DNA from: Deinococcus depolymerans
Lineage (GTDB): Bacteria > Deinococcota > Deinococci > Deinococcales > Deinococcaceae
NCBI RefSeq assembly: GCF_039522025.1
Contig: NZ_BAAADB010000003.1
Span: forward strand, 62,001 to 126,000
Direction of reading: 5' to 3'
DNA length: 64,000 nucleotides
The position numbers and the translations under genes are program-made. How positions within the stretch are numbered: the stretch's first letter is position 1; every line of letters starts with the position of its first letter. Shown here piece after piece: positions 13,748 to 24,166 of this stretch. The notes beneath the pieces were generated by a model. It was given only the letters and a program-made list of their open reading frames with translations, searched no databases and had not been told where the DNA came from.

Positions 13748-13765
13748 TCACGCCCCGGTCACGCC
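13748..13765 (+). promoter_or_regulatory. direct-repeat operator, candidate SARP site 2
   Basis: TCACGCC and TCACGCC, identical heptamers separated by CCGG (11-bp period). A weak TGCACT follows 8 bp after the second repeat. It lies 30 bp before the second protease gene, in the position equivalent to site 1. The surrounding roughly 45 bp also align with the first spacer, although the genes on either side have diverged more. Confidence 0.6.
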
Positions 13766-13795
13766 CCACATGGTGCACTGCCCCCGGAGGGAACC

Positions 13796-15727
13796 ATGAA
13801 CAAGAGACGGAATCTGGGCCTCATCCCACACCTGTGCGCGGCTCTGACCCTGCTGACCAGTCCCCAGCTGACTAGTCACGCGGCGGCGCAACAGGGCAGC
13901 CGTATACCAGTCGCGCTGCGAGGCGAATTCCTGGCTGTAGAAGTAGAAGGAGCCGGCGATGCCGTACCCAAGATCAGGGTCGGAGGACAGGCGGCCCCCT
14001 GCACACCGGTCGGGTGCCCCATTCCGAGTGACGCCGCGCTGGGACGACAGTCTCTGTCGTTTCCCGGTGCTGTGAACGTGAAAGTGGCTGGAAAGCCCGC
14101 CCCGACAGAGATCAACGTGGCACCGGACTTCTCGAAGTTGCTGACTACACCTAAGCAGCAGAGGCAACAGGTGAACGTGCAGGCGGATGCTGCTGGCATC
14201 ATTGCGACGACGCCCGGAACTTTCAAACCTGCCATCAACGTCACAGAACTCAACAATTTCCTGACCGAACAGCTGGGAAGGCCCTTCAAGCTGGAAAGTC
14301 GCCTGACCCCCCAGCAATTGCAGGAGATAAGGAACCTCCCCACCAGTCCCCAGAGCCTGAGCCCCCGCCTGACTGCGCAGGAACTGGAGCGGTTGCAGGA
14401 GTTCCTTGCTGCCAGATCAGACTTTCGCGGTTTCACGGGCTTTGACCTGTCCCGGCCAACGTTTCAGGTCCTGAATCCTTTTCAGGTCAAACAACTGGAC
14501 CTCCAGTTCGCCCCCGGATCACAGAACACACGGGACATAGACGATCTTCTGGACAGGTCCCTGCGCCTCACGGGGCAGACTTCGTTCACCGGTGGTGCTC
14601 GGGAGAAGCTCAAAGCCCAGTTGCTGAACGGCACGGTTCCAACCCTGACGTACACCCTGGATCCCAAACTGCTCCAGAACTTGCAGGGGGCCGCCCCACC
14701 GGACGCCTGCACGCAGGTGCAGGAAATTCAGGTGGCTGACCGGGCAAGTCAGGTGGCGTACCGGACCGCAGTGGACAACTATGGCGTCGATATTCGCCTT
14801 GACCCGACAGCAGAACCGGTCGGGGGGCAGGGGACGGCAGTTGGAAGGATTCAGACGATGACTCCGGCCGCCAGGAGCAGCAGTTGGTCGGTACTGTCGC
14901 GCCGCAATTACGGTGTTGCCGGGCAGCCGACATCTCAGGGTCTGCAAAACAATCTCAGTGTTTACTTGCTGGACTCTCTGGATGCCGAGGGGGCGGACGA
15001 TCCGTTTCGCCGGACAGTCAAGCTGAAATCGAGCGAAAGCGTGGAGTTCGTCGGCCATGGTATTCATCTCAAGGAGATCATCATGGCCATTGCCAACGTC
15101 CCCAAAGAGGCATTCCGGATCGTGCCGGTCTGCGACGGGTCGGGGTGCAGCACGGCGAAGGTCATCATGGGGGTCTGTCAGGCCGCGGCCGAGAAGATCA
15201 GCTCCCCGGGCAGGCGGGTGCTGGTGAACATGAGTTTCAGTACGCCGCTGCCCGGTCAGTTTCTGCAGGAAGTCATGAAGTTCGCAGCGAGTAAGGGTGT
15301 TGTCTTCCTGGCAGCTCACGGAAATGCGCCCCGTCTGACCGAAGACGCAGAAATCACTGAAGAAAGCCCGTTCTCATGCGCGAAGTACGTCAAGGATGAC
15401 CGCTGCCATCACTTCCCAGGAGACTGGGCATACTCCAGTCGGGGTGCAGGTGCAATGCAGGGGGTCTACAGTGTATCTGCTGCTTCCTGCACTGCGAATG
15501 TCTGGAGTAAGTCGAGCTACACGCGCGCCGACCTGCCTGCTGATCGCGCCCAGAGTTTGCCTCCCAGCGTCTACTTCCCGGGGTCATGGCCGTTCCCGAT
15601 CAAGCTGAACGGACAGGAGACGTACGCCAACTACAACGGTACCTCGTTCGCGACGGCCGTCGCCACATCCATCATGATCCGCAATGGTGACCTGAATGCC
15701 TATGCGCGGCTGAACGGGAGGTGTTGA
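13796..15727 (+). CDS. secreted subtilisin-like (S8) serine protease, second paralog
   Basis: A 643-residue exported protease homologous to the one at 9597. An N-terminal export signal (LCAALTLLTSPQLTSHAAA) is followed by a long N-terminal region and the S8 core: Asp393 in VYLLDSLD, His421 in FVGHGIH, Asn in AAHGNAP and Ser617 in NGTSFATA. It shares VCDGSGCST and DRCHHFPGDW with its paralog. Base composition is strikingly less GC-rich, with many A/T-ending codons (for example GAA GTA GAA GGA), against the C-saturated regulator gene just upstream. That suggests different ancestry or relaxed codon selection. RBS CCGGAGGG. Confidence 0.83.
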   Translation: MNKRRNLGLIPHLCAALTLLTSPQLTSHAAAQQGSRIPVALRGEFLAVEVEGAGDAVPKIRVGGQAAPCTPVGCPIPSDAALGRQSLSFPGAVNVKVAGKPAPTEINVAPDFSKLLTTPKQQRQQVNVQADAAGIIATTPGTFKPAINVTELNNFLTEQLGRPFKLESRLTPQQLQEIRNLPTSPQSLSPRLTAQELERLQEFLAARSDFRGFTGFDLSRPTFQVLNPFQVKQLDLQFAPGSQNTRDIDDLLDRSLRLTGQTSFTGGAREKLKAQLLNGTVPTLTYTLDPKLLQNLQGAAPPDACTQVQEIQVADRASQVAYRTAVDNYGVDIRLDPTAEPVGGQGTAVGRIQTMTPAARSSSWSVLSRRNYGVAGQPTSQGLQNNLSVYLLDSLDAEGADDPFRRTVKLKSSESVEFVGHGIHLKEIIMAIANVPKEAFRIVPVCDGSGCSTAKVIMGVCQAAAEKISSPGRRVLVNMSFSTPLPGQFLQEVMKFAASKGVVFLAAHGNAPRLTEDAEITEESPFSCAKYVKDDRCHHFPGDWAYSSRGAGAMQGVYSVSAASCTANVWSKSSYTRADLPADRAQSLPPSVYFPGSWPFPIKLNGQETYANYNGTSFATAVATSIMIRNGDLNAYARLNGRC

Positions 15728-15737
15728 AAGAACGCAG

Positions 15738-15770
15738 GAGTGGCCGGACCTGGTACGGGTCCGGCCACTC
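15738..15770. terminator. bidirectional stem-loop between protease and gyrB
   Basis: GAGTGGCCGGACC and GGTCCGGCCACTC form a perfect 13-bp stem around a 7-nt loop, located between two convergent genes. No T-run on either side. Confidence 0.65.
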
Positions 15771-15784
15771 TCAGGGGTGAATGG

Positions 15785-17924
<2,140 letters not shown>

Positions 17925-17929
17925 ATATT

Positions 17930-17946
17930 TTACGTACATAGCGTAA
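17930..17946. promoter_or_regulatory. RDRM-like 17-bp palindrome upstream of gyrB
   Basis: TTACGTACATAGCGTAA has TTACG/CGTAA arms, 17 bp like the radiation/desiccation response motif (consensus about TTATGTCATTGACATAA) recognised by DdrO. The outer arms carry a matched change (T to C on one side, A to G on the other). It lies 5 bp upstream of the gyrB -35. In D. radiodurans gyrB is a known RDRM gene, so it fits a DdrO operator controlled through PprI/IrrE. Confidence 0.65.
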
Positions 17947-18079
17947 TACTGCCGGAAAGTCCGGCTGCCGTCCGGGTCGCAGAAACACCGTGCAGGCCGC
18001 GCTTCCCCTGCCGGCATCCCACCACCCCCACCAGACGCGCCGCTGCGCGGCCCCACAAAGGCGTCAAAATACGGCACGA

Positions 18080-20215
18080 ATGGACCGCGCCTCCCCGACC
18101 ACCGACCCGTCACCGGCCTGCCGGGCACGGCGGCCCCGGCCCCTGACCGGCCTGCTGCTGACCGGCCTGCTGCTGACCCCGGCCGCCGCGCAGACCACCC
18201 GGCCGCCCGGCCCCGTGCCCCGCGGCACCCAGACCGCCTCCCCCCAGGCCAGCTGCACCCTCCCGGACGGGCCGCTTCCCACCCGTACCCGCACCGTGAT
18301 CGTGCTGGACACCAGCGGCAGCATGCGCGGCCTCGGCGACGGCCGCGCCGACATCTTCGAGCAGGTCAAGGCCAGCGTCGCCCGGTACGTCCGCACCCGC
18401 ACCCCGGACGAACTGACCCTGATCACCTTCGACGGCGGCCTGCGCACCCGCCGCACCTTCAGCGACCCTGCCCGCAATGCCAGCTGGCCCGCCGCGCTGG
18501 CCGCCACCCGCGCCGACGGCAACAACACCTACCTCTACCGCAGCCTGAAAGACGCCCTGAGCCCCCTGAACCGCCAGCCGGACACGCTGACCACCGTGTT
18601 CGTCCTGACCGACGGCATCGACAACGACCGCGCCGCGCCCGCCGGGGCCGCGCGGGCCGCCCTGAACGCCTTCACCGCCCGCGGCCCCCTCGACCGGCTG
18701 CACTACGTGGCGCTGGGCACCGACATTCCCGCCGCCGCCCGCACCGCCCTGGAAGACAGCGACTACGCCAGCGGCCTGACCCTCCCGCTGCGCCAGATCC
18801 CGGACCTGACCGGACAGACGCCCGCCGGCACCGGCCTGGAAGGCGGCCTGCTGACCGTCACGGACCCCGCCACCGCCAGCGCCGCCTTCGCGCCCGGCAC
18901 GCCCCTGACCCTGCACGCCGGTCCCGGCGCACGCAGCCTGCAGCTGAACGCTCCGCAGGCCGGTGCCAGTGGCCTGCCCCTCACCCTGAACGGTCCCGTC
19001 CGGGCCGGCGCGGCGGCGCTGCTGTGCGCTCCGCCCAGCGCCGCCGCCGGGCAGGTCGCGCCCCGCACACGCCGCGTGCTGCTGCGCCTGACCGGCCGCG
19101 CCCCGCTGCTCACCTGGCTGAACCCCGGCGAGGACCTCAGCCTCCGCGCCGGCGAGCACGCCACCCTGCGCTACCGCGCCGCGCCGGGCCTGCCGCTCGG
19201 CGCGGCAACCGTGCGCGGCGCCCCTGGCCTGCACGCCGAGGTGCGCGCCCTGCCCGGCAGCCGCGAACTGACCGTGCAGTTCACGGGCCTGGGCCTCCCG
19301 GCCGGGCAGCGCGTCACGCCCACCCTGGACCTTCCCGGACTGCCACCCCAGCCGCTGCCCACCCTGACCGGCGCGGCCGGCGGCCACCTGCCGCCCCGGC
19401 CCGGCCCGCCCGCCCCGGTCACGCCGCCCGCCCCGGTCACGCCGCCCACACCGGTCACGCCGCCCACACCGGTCACGCCGCCCACACCGGCCCGCCCCCC
19501 CCTGCCGCCCCTGGCCTGGGCGGTCGCGCTGGCCGTGACCGCCGCGCTGCTGCTCGGCTGGCGCGCCCGGCCCGCCGCTCCCGCCGCCCCGGGACGCGCC
19601 CCCCGCCCCGCCGCGCCCACCCCCGTGGAGGGACTGGAGTACCGCGACGACCGCACCATCGCCCTGGTCGGCGCGGACGGCGAGGTCAGCAGCGTTCCCA
19701 CGCCCCTGGGCGGTCCCTTCGACCTGGGCCAGATGGCGCGCGTGCCGCACCTGAGCGGCCTGCGGGCCGAGCAGCACCGCGACGGCCTGCGCGTCCTGCG
19801 CGTTCCGCCCGACCTGGAAGTCAGCCAGGGCGCCCGGCTCCTGCAGCCCGGTGACGTCGTCCGCCCCGGCACCCTGCTGGGCGTGGCGGTCGCCCGCCGC
19901 GCCCGCGCCCCGCACCCCACCCTCGGCAGCCTCGCCGGGCTGGGCCTGCCGCTGGCCCTGCACAGCCGCGGTCCCGTCCTGCACGTCCGCGGTCCCTACG
20001 GCGAGCACGCCCTGCGCGTCCACGCGCCGGTCACGGACCTCGGCCTGACCCTGCGGTCTCCCGCGCTGGAAGGCCTGAGCGTCAGCCTCAGCGGCCGGGA
20101 CCTGCTGCTGCTGCGCGCCCCGGAGACCCTGCAACTGCGCGTCGCCGGCGAGAACACCGTCCTGACCCCTGGCACGCCCCTGCCCCCGCACGCCGTCGTG
20201 GACTTCCTGGGCTGA
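18080..20215 (+). CDS. exported von Willebrand factor A domain protein with TM anchor
   Basis: A 711-residue protein with an export signal (LTGLLLTGLLLTPAAAQ), then a vWA domain beginning VIVLDTSGSM (MIDAS motif DTSGS near residue 77) with VFVLTDGIDND further on. After about residue 440 comes a Pro/Thr-rich linker built from 18-bp DNA repeats, a transmembrane helix (LAWAVALAVTAALLLGW) and a roughly 200-residue C-terminal domain with two similar beta-rich halves that might be FHA-like. Likely topology: vWA outside, C-terminal domain in the cytoplasm. Divergent from gyrB. The ATG at 18080 is chosen over upstream starts because it gives a normal signal peptide. Its TGA stop is the left target site of element B. 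Confidence 0.8.
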   Translation: MDRASPTTDPSPACRARRPRPLTGLLLTGLLLTPAAAQTTRPPGPVPRGTQTASPQASCTLPDGPLPTRTRTVIVLDTSGSMRGLGDGRADIFEQVKASVARYVRTRTPDELTLITFDGGLRTRRTFSDPARNASWPAALAATRADGNNTYLYRSLKDALSPLNRQPDTLTTVFVLTDGIDNDRAAPAGAARAALNAFTARGPLDRLHYVALGTDIPAAARTALEDSDYASGLTLPLRQIPDLTGQTPAGTGLEGGLLTVTDPATASAAFAPGTPLTLHAGPGARSLQLNAPQAGASGLPLTLNGPVRAGAAALLCAPPSAAAGQVAPRTRRVLLRLTGRAPLLTWLNPGEDLSLRAGEHATLRYRAAPGLPLGAATVRGAPGLHAEVRALPGSRELTVQFTGLGLPAGQRVTPTLDLPGLPPQPLPTLTGAAGGHLPPRPGPPAPVTPPAPVTPPTPVTPPTPVTPPTPARPPLPPLAWAVALAVTAALLLGWRARPAAPAAPGRAPRPAAPTPVEGLEYRDDRTIALVGADGEVSSVPTPLGGPFDLGQMARVPHLSGLRAEQHRDGLRVLRVPPDLEVSQGARLLQPGDVVRPGTLLGVAVARRARAPHPTLGSLAGLGLPLALHSRGPVLHVRGPYGEHALRVHAPVTDLGLTLRSPALEGLSVSLSGRDLLLLRAPETLQLRVAGENTVLTPGTPLPPHAVVDFLG
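19415..19486 (+). repeat. four 18-bp tandem repeats coding a Pro-rich linker
   Basis: Four copies of an 18-bp unit (ccggtcacgccgcccaca; the first ends gcc) encode PVTPPT/PVTPPA hexapeptides between the vWA domain and the membrane anchor. The copies are nearly identical, so length variation between strains is likely. Confidence 0.9.
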
Positions 20216-20349
20216 TCCGGACGGCCGTCTGTTCCGTTCACACCCCGCCCACGCTCCGGGGGGCCGACGCCACGCCCGGAACCCGTGTTGCTCCCACTCG
20301 CTTCGCTCGGATTGAACGGGCTTTGCAGCCCATTCAATCGGAATCCGTA
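20216..20349 (-). mobile_element. MITE-like element, copy B (degenerate)
   Basis: 134 bp, with left end TCCGGACGGCCGT and right end CGGAATCCGTA. The terminal hairpin is intact, but the covarying hairpin arms are eroded (gc-rich replacement around 20240-20275). The left flank TGA is the stop codon of the vWA gene; the right flank is TGG, one mismatch from a TGA duplication. It looks like an old copy. Confidence 0.75.
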
Positions 20350-20438
20350 TGGGTCCATACGGGACTTCCTGGCCGGAAGGGCAGGGCCAGGGGAGGACCC
20401 ACCCACTCCCCGCCCCGCCGCCGCGATACGCTGCGGGC

Positions 20439-20921
<483 letters not shown>

Positions 20922-21010
20922 CCCGCCTCCCGCGCCCGGCGGCCCGGCATGAACCTCACGTCAGGTGGCCTTCACACCGCGCCGACGCAACTGTGATCAG
21001 GTGGAACGTC

Positions 21011-22336
21011 ATGCGCCGAACCTCCCTGCTTCTTCTGATCCTTCTCGGCCTGACCGGCCCGGCCGGTCCCGCGCTGGCGGCCACCACCCCGGCCGCCCGG
21101 ACCGTCACCGTCCGCGCCGGGGACACCCTGTACCGCATCGCCACGCGTGCCGGCACGAGCGTGGCCGCCCTGCGCGCCGCCAACGGCCTGAAGGGAGACA
21201 CCATCCGCGCCGGGCAGGTCCTGCGGCTTCCCGGCGCGGCCACCGCCCCGGCGCGGCCGGCCGGCGGGACGCGCTACACCGTGCGCCCCGGCGACTCGCT
21301 GGGCAGCGTCGCCACGCGCTACGGCGTGAGCGTCGCCGCCCTGAAGGCCGGGAACAGCCTGGGCAGCAGCGTCATCCACCCCGGTCAGGTCCTGAAGATC
21401 CCGCCCCGCACGGCCCGCCCCGCCCGGGCCACCACCGAGATCCGGGTGGTGCACCGCTACGTGCGCATGGCGACCGGGGACACGCCCGCCCGCCTCGCCG
21501 CCCGCTACCGCCTGAGTGTGGACCAGCTGCGCCGCCTGAACGGCCTGAACAGCGCCCGCCTGATCGTGCCGGGCCGGAAACTGCTCGTCCCGACCCGCGT
21601 GCCGGTGCCCATTCCGCCGCGGCCCGTGCGGTCCCCCGTGAGTTTCAAGCGCCTGTCCCCGCTGAACGTACCGGTCCGGATCGCGAACGTGGACCTGCGC
21701 TACCGCACCACCCTGATCGCGCCGGTCCTCGCCAGCCCCCGCGTCGCGTTCGGCAGCGGCGCCCGCGTCAGTCAGCTGGCGCGGGCCAGCGGCGCGAAGG
21801 TGATCATCAACGGCTCGTACTTTCACCCGCAGACGTATGCGCCGGCCGGGGACATCGTCATGCAGGGCCGCATGCTCACCTGGGGGCGCATTCCGATGGC
21901 GCTGGCCATCACGCCGGACAACCGCGCCACCATCCGGGTCAGCACCACGCCGCTGCTGGGCCGCCCGCTCGACACGACGTGGGCCGGCATGGAAACGGTC
22001 GTGGCGACCGGACCGCGCATCCTGAGCCGCGGGCAACTGCTCACGCACTACAGCGCCGCGTTCCGCGACCCGGCCCTGTTCGGCCGCGCGGCCCGCAGCG
22101 CCATCGGCCTGATCAGCAACCGCGACCTGGTGCTGGTCAGCACCCACGCGAAACTCACCACCACCGAGATGGGCCGGGTCATGGCCCGCCTGGGTGTCCG
22201 CGACGCCCTGCTGCTCGACGGCGGCAGTTCCACCGGCATCGCCTGGAACGGACAGGCGGTGCTCGACAGTGTCCGCAAGGTCAGTTACGGCATCGGGGTG
22301 TTCACGGACTACACCGGCCGCCGCTACGCCCGCTGA
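21011..22336 (+). CDS. LysM-repeat phosphodiester glycosidase (NAGPA-like), secreted
   Basis: A 441-residue exported protein. The signal peptide SLLLLILLGLTGPAGPALA is followed by three LysM modules (starting TVRAGDTLYRIA, YTVRPGDSLGSV and RMATGDTPARLA), then a NAGPA-type phosphodiester glycosidase domain with IINGSYFHP and LLLDGGSSTG. LysM modules bind peptidoglycan, so the enzyme probably acts on wall or exopolysaccharide glycans. A second NAGPA-family gene is at 58221. ATG 21011 is preceded by GTGGA; a clear strong SD is absent. Confidence 0.85.
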   Translation: MRRTSLLLLILLGLTGPAGPALAATTPAARTVTVRAGDTLYRIATRAGTSVAALRAANGLKGDTIRAGQVLRLPGAATAPARPAGGTRYTVRPGDSLGSVATRYGVSVAALKAGNSLGSSVIHPGQVLKIPPRTARPARATTEIRVVHRYVRMATGDTPARLAARYRLSVDQLRRLNGLNSARLIVPGRKLLVPTRVPVPIPPRPVRSPVSFKRLSPLNVPVRIANVDLRYRTTLIAPVLASPRVAFGSGARVSQLARASGAKVIINGSYFHPQTYAPAGDIVMQGRMLTWGRIPMALAITPDNRATIRVSTTPLLGRPLDTTWAGMETVVATGPRILSRGQLLTHYSAAFRDPALFGRAARSAIGLISNRDLVLVSTHAKLTTTEMGRVMARLGVRDALLLDGGSSTGIAWNGQAVLDSVRKVSYGIGVFTDYTGRRYAR

Positions 22337-22372
22337 GCCACTTCCAGGCCGGCCTGAACGCAGGGGGCCGGG

Positions 22373-22753
22373 TCAATCGGCCGTGGCGCTCTGACCCAGC
22401 GCCGGACGCCCCGCGTACATCTCCAGCTGCACGGGTGACGTGCCGCTCACGAGCGCGTACTGCACCCGGCCGTCCGGGCCGGGCAGCAGGTACAGGTACC
22501 GGCGCTTCCCATCCTGGAACGACACGGCGAGCAGGCTCCAGCCGGCTTCCTCCAGCGAACTGCACACCTGCTCGTACGTGCCGGGCACGTCCAGGCGGCC
22601 GGCCATGACCGGCCCCGTGGCCGACAGGGACGCCAGGCCCTGCGCGGGCGCGCCGCACCCGGCGAACAGCGCGGCGCTGGCCAGCAGCGGCAGGAGACGG
22701 GCAGGCCGGGTCGCGGACTGCAGGGTCAGGGAACGGATCGGGGTGCGGCGCAT
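22373..22753 (-). CDS. small lipoprotein, hypothetical
   Basis: A 126-residue protein with a type II signal peptide: basic start, then LLPLLASAALFAGC with a lipobox-like LFAGC. The mature part has no recognised motif, with a second Cys in EQVCSSLEEAG and a predicted beta-rich segment RRYLYLLPGPDG. ATG 22753 is preferred over 22759 because AGGAGG then sits 7 nt upstream; from 22759 the spacing would be almost nil. Divergent from the rbfA operon. Confidence 0.75.
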   Translation of the reverse strand: MRRTPIRSLTLQSATRPARLLPLLASAALFAGCGAPAQGLASLSATGPVMAGRLDVPGTYEQVCSSLEEAGWSLLAVSFQDGKRRYLYLLPGPDGRVQYALVSGTSPVQLEMYAGRPALGQSATAD

Positions 22754-22903
22754 GGGCATTCCTCCTGTCCACCCGGGAGAGGTCCGGGTTCCGGGCCGGG
22801 TGCCTGGAACCTGGGGGGGCGGCGACCCTCACCCTGCGCCGGACCCCGTGACCGGACCGTGCCCGGCCCGTGACCGGGCGGCGGCATGCTTTACCATGCG
22901 GGG

Positions 22904-22951
22904 ATGTTGACGTTCTCCCGCCCTTCCGTTCCCGCCCCGGTGCGCGCATGA
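22904..22951 (+). CDS. leaderless 15-codon uORF overlapping rbfA start
   Basis: ATG at 22904 is placed 6 nt after TACCAT (22892-22897), the leaderless arrangement seen here. It encodes [15 protein letters not shown] and stops with TGA at 22949-22951, overlapping the rbfA ATG (ATGA). rbfA itself has no Shine-Dalgarno, so translation through this short ORF could deliver ribosomes to it by coupling. Confidence 0.5.
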   Translation: MLTFSRPSVPAPVRA

Positions 22952-23235
22952 AACCCGAACAGCTCCAGTCGCAGCTGACCCGCGTGCTCAGCGAGGCCAT
23001 CTCGGGCCTGCGGGACCCGCGCGTGCCCATGATCGTGACGGTCGAGCGCATCAGCGTGACCAGCGACTACGGCATCGCGCGGGTGTACGTCAGCGCCATG
23101 ACCGGCGACATGGACGAACTGCTCGACGCGCTGCGCGGCGCACGCGGGCACCTGCAGCGCCAGGTGGCGGACCAGGTGAAGCTGCGCCGCACGCCCACCC
23201 TGGAATTCCACGCCGCGTCGGACGTCATCCTGTGA
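22948..23235 (+). CDS. rbfA: ribosome-binding factor A
   Basis: A 95-residue RbfA, a KH-fold 30S maturation factor needed for 16S 5'-end processing and cold adaptation. The conserved pattern [20 protein letters not shown], followed by ARVYVSAM and [10 protein letters not shown], is typical. It is slightly short because the C-terminal tail beyond the KH domain is missing. The start ATG overlaps the upstream uORF, and its stop overlaps the GTG of the next gene (GTGA). Confidence 0.92.
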   Translation: MKPEQLQSQLTRVLSEAISGLRDPRVPMIVTVERISVTSDYGIARVYVSAMTGDMDELLDALRGARGHLQRQVADQVKLRRTPTLEFHAASDVIL

Positions 23236-23645
23236 CCGCCGCGCCGACACCCCCGACGGTCATCCGTGTCCGTTACGCCGAGACGGACGCCATGGGCGTC
23301 GTGCATCACGCCACGTACCCGGTGTGGTTCGAGGTGGCCCGCACCGACCTGATGAACGCCCTGGGCCTGCCGTACCGGGACGTCGAGGCGCGCGGCTACT
23401 ACCTGATGCTCTCCGGCCTGAACGTCGAGTACCGCCGCGCCGCCCGCTACGACGACACGCTGCAGGTCCTGACCCGCGTGGCGGCCGTCCGTTCGCGCAC
23501 CCTGACCTTCACCTACGAGGTGCGGCGCGGCGACGAGCTGCTCGCCACCGGCGAGACCCGCCACATCGCCACCGACCACCAGTACCGCCCCGCCCGCCTG
23601 CCGGACGACGTGCTGGCCGCCCTGGGCGCCCCCGGCACCACCTGA
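23232..23645 (+). CDS. YbgC/FadM-type acyl-CoA thioesterase
   Basis: A 137-residue hotdog thioesterase. [20 protein letters not shown] contains the catalytic Asp and the HxxYxxWFE pattern of the YbgC group. The GTG start at 23232 overlaps the rbfA TGA, so the two are translationally coupled. It hydrolyses short- to medium-chain acyl-CoA by family precedent; the actual substrate is unknown. Confidence 0.88.
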   Translation: MTAAPTPPTVIRVRYAETDAMGVVHHATYPVWFEVARTDLMNALGLPYRDVEARGYYLMLSGLNVEYRRAARYDDTLQVLTRVAAVRSRTLTFTYEVRRGDELLATGETRHIATDHQYRPARLPDDVLAALGAPGTT

Positions 23646-23677
23646 GACGCACCCCGGCGCGCTAGACTGCCACTCAC

Positions 23678-24154
<477 letters not shown>

Positions 24155-24166
24155 GCCCGGTTCCCG

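Noticed and set aside
17930..17946. Reading the gyrB palindrome as a terminator hairpin
   Set aside because: Arms are only 5 bp and AT-rich; position just upstream of a strong -35 and the 17-bp length fit an operator instead.
19415..19486. Short regularly spaced repeats, considered as CRISPR
   Set aside because: Contiguous 18-bp tandem units without spacers, in frame in a Pro/Thr linker.
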